Program-made: the position numbers and the translations under genes
Notes under the pieces: generated by a model
What the model saw: only the letters and a program-made list of their open reading frames with translations
Databases searched by the model: none
Told to the model about the DNA's origin: nothing
Assembly (NCBI GenBank): GCA_015232455.1
Contig: JADFZQ010000008.1
Coordinates: 85,066 to 149,065, forward strand
Length of the DNA: 64,000 nt
Direction of reading: 5' to 3'
Source: Desulfamplus sp.
GTDB lineage: Bacteria; Desulfobacterota; Desulfobacteria; Desulfobacterales; Desulfobacteraceae
Part shown: positions 62,113-64,000 of the stretch, piece after piece
How the letters are laid out: every line of letters begins with the position of its first letter
Position numbering within the stretch: the stretch's first letter is position 1

Positions 62113-62145
62113 GATTTGACAGCTTTTAAAAAATTGGCAAATCTT
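62113..62145. repeat. 33-bp palindrome, copy 6 (diverged)
   Basis: AGATTTGACAGCTTTT and AAAATTGGCAAATCT are imperfect arms of the same palindrome. It lies between tig and clpP, about 105 bp past the tig stop codon. Confidence 0.75.
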
Positions 62146-62170
62146 ATCTTCTTTAAACCTAATTCTTAAG

Positions 62171-62229
62171 TGATGTTACGCAGTGGATCATTTAAAGCCC
62201 TTATTTATAAAATTTGGTGCGTAACATCA
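62171..62229. repeat. 12-bp inverted repeat between tig and clpP
   Basis: TGATGTTACGCA (62171-62182) and TGCGTAACATCA (62218-62229) are perfect inverted repeats 35 bases apart. Not one of the other families. It may be an operator or RNA stem. Confidence 0.55.
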
Positions 62230-62250
62230 TTTATTAATTAACAACTTTAA

Positions 62251-63630
62251 CTATAAGTTAGTCTCAGAAGCTACAATTTTACTATCTTCTGTTGAATCTT
62301 TAGATTCAGCAACTGGTTCAACCTCAACTACATTTGCATTACTAATAATATGCTCCATAGCTTTCTTTTCAAGTTGAATTGCCTTGAGATACTCAAGTTG
62401 ATACTTAGTTGACTCATTTTCACTATTAAATATCTTTTTCACTTGCTCAACTGTTGCGTTAATGGCTTGTGCCATATTTGTATAGATATCTTCTGTCTCA
62501 CCTTCTGTTAGTGTAAGCTGCTCTTGCTCAATAATTTTTCCAAGTAAAAGGCGTCTTCTTGCCTGTTTTTCAGCTACATCACGATATTGAGTTCTAATAA
62601 AATCTTTATTAATACCAACAGATTCAAGTGTAATATTGTGCTGAAGATAAGCCTGCTCTGTCTCTGCAACAATAGCACTTAACTCTGATTCCAAAAGAAT
62701 ATCAGGAAGCTCAAACTCTACCTTCTCAAGTAGTTTAGTAAAAACCTGCTCACTTAACTCTTGATGGACTCTTACCTTATACCCAGCTTCAAGATTGGAG
62801 CGGATTGCATTTTTTACATCCTCAAGGGTGTCAAATTTACCTAATTTTTGAGCAAGTGTGTCATCTAAAGGTGGAAGAACTTTCTCCTGTATCTCTTTGA
62901 GAGTAATCTTATAAGTTACTGTCTTACCCGCAAACGCTTTATCAACATCATCACCACTACCATAAACAATATCAATTTCAATCTCTTGAGGAGGTATCGC
63001 ACCTGTAAGTTTTGTGGAAAACTCTTCAGGCATATTTTTAGTTCCAATATCCATAAGATAGTTCTCAATTTTTGGTGCATGTTCAAAAGGAGAACCATCT
63101 ACAAATCCTTGGTAATCAATCAAAACAAAATCAGATAACTTTACAGGACGCTCTTCTTTTACAGTTTGTTTAGTTGCCATATTTTCACGAATCATCTGAA
63201 GTTGGGCATCAAGTTCTTCGTCAGATGGTTTATACATATTTTTACTAAGCTCAAGCCCTTTAAAATCAATATCTGAAATCAGAGGTTTTACTTCAATATT
63301 AATTGAAAAATTAAACGGTTTTCCAGATTCAAGTTCTTCAAGTGGCTCTTGGACAACTGGCTGTCCCAAGATATTCTCAAGCTCTTTTTCTTTAATAGTT
63401 TCTAAATAGGAATTTTGAATAAGCCTTGAAATTATATCAGCTTTAACATCCTTTCCAAATCTTGTTTCAAGGACTTTGCGTGGAATTTTTCCCTTTCTAA
63501 ATCCTTTTATTGATGCAGATTTACCAAGCTCTTTATATGCTTTATCAAGTTCTGCTGTAACATCTTCGCCTGAAATTTCAATGTTAATTATTTTTTTTAC
63601 TGTGCTTTTATCTTCTATTTTTACCTGCAT
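62251..63630 (-). CDS. tig: Trigger factor
   Basis: The 459-residue protein has the ribosome-binding N-terminal domain with SIKGFRKGKIPRKVLE (trigger-factor signature GFRxGKxP), an FKBP-like middle (DFVLIDYQGFVDGSPFEHA) and a long helical C-terminal chaperone domain. It binds nascent chains at the exit tunnel. AAGGAAGG precedes the ATG. tig-clpP-clpX-lon order is common in Proteobacteria. An acidic tail (SKDSTEDSKIVASE) closes the protein. Confidence 0.95.
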   Translation of the reverse strand: MQVKIEDKSTVKKIINIEISGEDVTAELDKAYKELGKSASIKGFRKGKIPRKVLETRFGKDVKADIISRLIQNSYLETIKEKELENILGQPVVQEPLEELESGKPFNFSINIEVKPLISDIDFKGLELSKNMYKPSDEELDAQLQMIRENMATKQTVKEERPVKLSDFVLIDYQGFVDGSPFEHAPKIENYLMDIGTKNMPEEFSTKLTGAIPPQEIEIDIVYGSGDDVDKAFAGKTVTYKITLKEIQEKVLPPLDDTLAQKLGKFDTLEDVKNAIRSNLEAGYKVRVHQELSEQVFTKLLEKVEFELPDILLESELSAIVAETEQAYLQHNITLESVGINKDFIRTQYRDVAEKQARRRLLLGKIIEQEQLTLTEGETEDIYTNMAQAINATVEQVKKIFNSENESTKYQLEYLKAIQLEKKAMEHIISNANVVEVEPVAESKDSTEDSKIVASETNL

Positions 63631-63877
63631 TATTTTCCTTCCTAAATAGCAAGAGAGCTTCTGAGAACAGAAAATTAAGTTTTATACTGTAAGCTCTTTA
63701 AGCTGCCTTGAATCGTTAAGCTGCTGTGAAAAACAACCGTTAATATCCTAATTATTATTTATAAACTAACTCATAATATCGCTTTATTCTTAAAGGCTGA
63801 ATAAAATGGATTAAGTTAATCTTTATCTTAATATGTGTCAAGATAATTGAAAAAAGACTTTATTTCAATATGTTGTT

Positions 63878-63910
63878 ATACTCTAAACGGTCAGTAATTG
63901 AGCTTTTTCA
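63878..63910. repeat. TA-flanked MITE-like element, half copy e
   Basis: TATACTCTAAACGGTCAGTA and ATTGAGCTTTTT match the left half of the element. It lies 250 bp upstream of the tig start, in a gene-free stretch (63631-64000) that otherwise shows nothing I can name. Confidence 0.5.
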
Positions 63911-64000
63911 AAGTTCTGAAAATTGCAGGATAAAAGCGAATCCAATTCCAATTTGTAGGTTGAATGGGTTTGTTTTAAGCAATCTGAAATAGCAGTTTTG

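Overview
This 64 kb window is AT-rich chromosomal DNA from a Gram-negative bacterium. The gene content (tig-clpP-clpX-lon, argG-argH, RNase J, FtsK, a hut locus with two MttB-type methyltransferases, a winged-helix/ferredoxin protein, a two-component cluster with Hsp20s) best fits an anaerobic Desulfobacterota lineage near Desulfobacteraceae. That placement is inference from gene style, not a search.

Layout. (1) 1-7.8 kb is the head of a decayed chromosomal integron: a broken integron integrase on the + strand (7441-7764), an attI-like palindromic region (about 7257-7402), then cassette-like genes read leftward: SIR2 + HerA, a membrane diguanylate cyclase, a nucleotide-cyclase-fold protein, a broken GNAT gene and a partial acyltransferase, with attC-like sites between several of them. 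(2) 8-19.8 kb: nitroreductase, Fe-S protein, crotonase, an insertion sequence that has cut a universal stress gene, then tsaE, lysC, argG, argH, a small lipoprotein, folK, a transaldolase-family gene and pgsA. (3) 19.8-31.6 kb, minus strand: a histidine-utilisation locus (hutI, hutU, hutC, hutH) interleaved with two MttB-like methyltransferases and an AAA/PD-(D/E)XK protein. (4) 31.8-40 kb: nucleotidyltransferase, murI, short asparaginase-like protein, radical SAM protein, RNase J, FtsK. (5) 40-50.2 kb: coaX, folP, ftsH, a phosphopantetheinyl transferase, tRNA-Asn, a signalling cluster, two Hsp20s. (6) 50.8-57.5 kb: a second cassette array with six attC sites, headed by a second copy of the attI-like region but with no integrase. 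(7) 57.7-63.6 kb: lon, clpX, clpP, tig.

Four repeat families run through the window: a 33-bp near-perfect palindrome (six intergenic copies, each closely 3' of a gene); a TA-flanked MITE-like element (about 70 bp, full and partial copies); a TTATCAGG...CCTGATAA palindrome confined to the integron parts; and a second, weaker MITE-like repeat. Several housekeeping proteins also carry Asn/Ser/Asp/Lys-rich insertions.

The most interesting features are the two integron heads about 50 kb apart (one with an integrase remnant, one with none), a two-gene ATPase + membrane-protein cassette of unknown function, the hut-methyltransferase locus whose HutH has Ser-Ser-Gly at the MIO site, and the 33-bp palindrome family.
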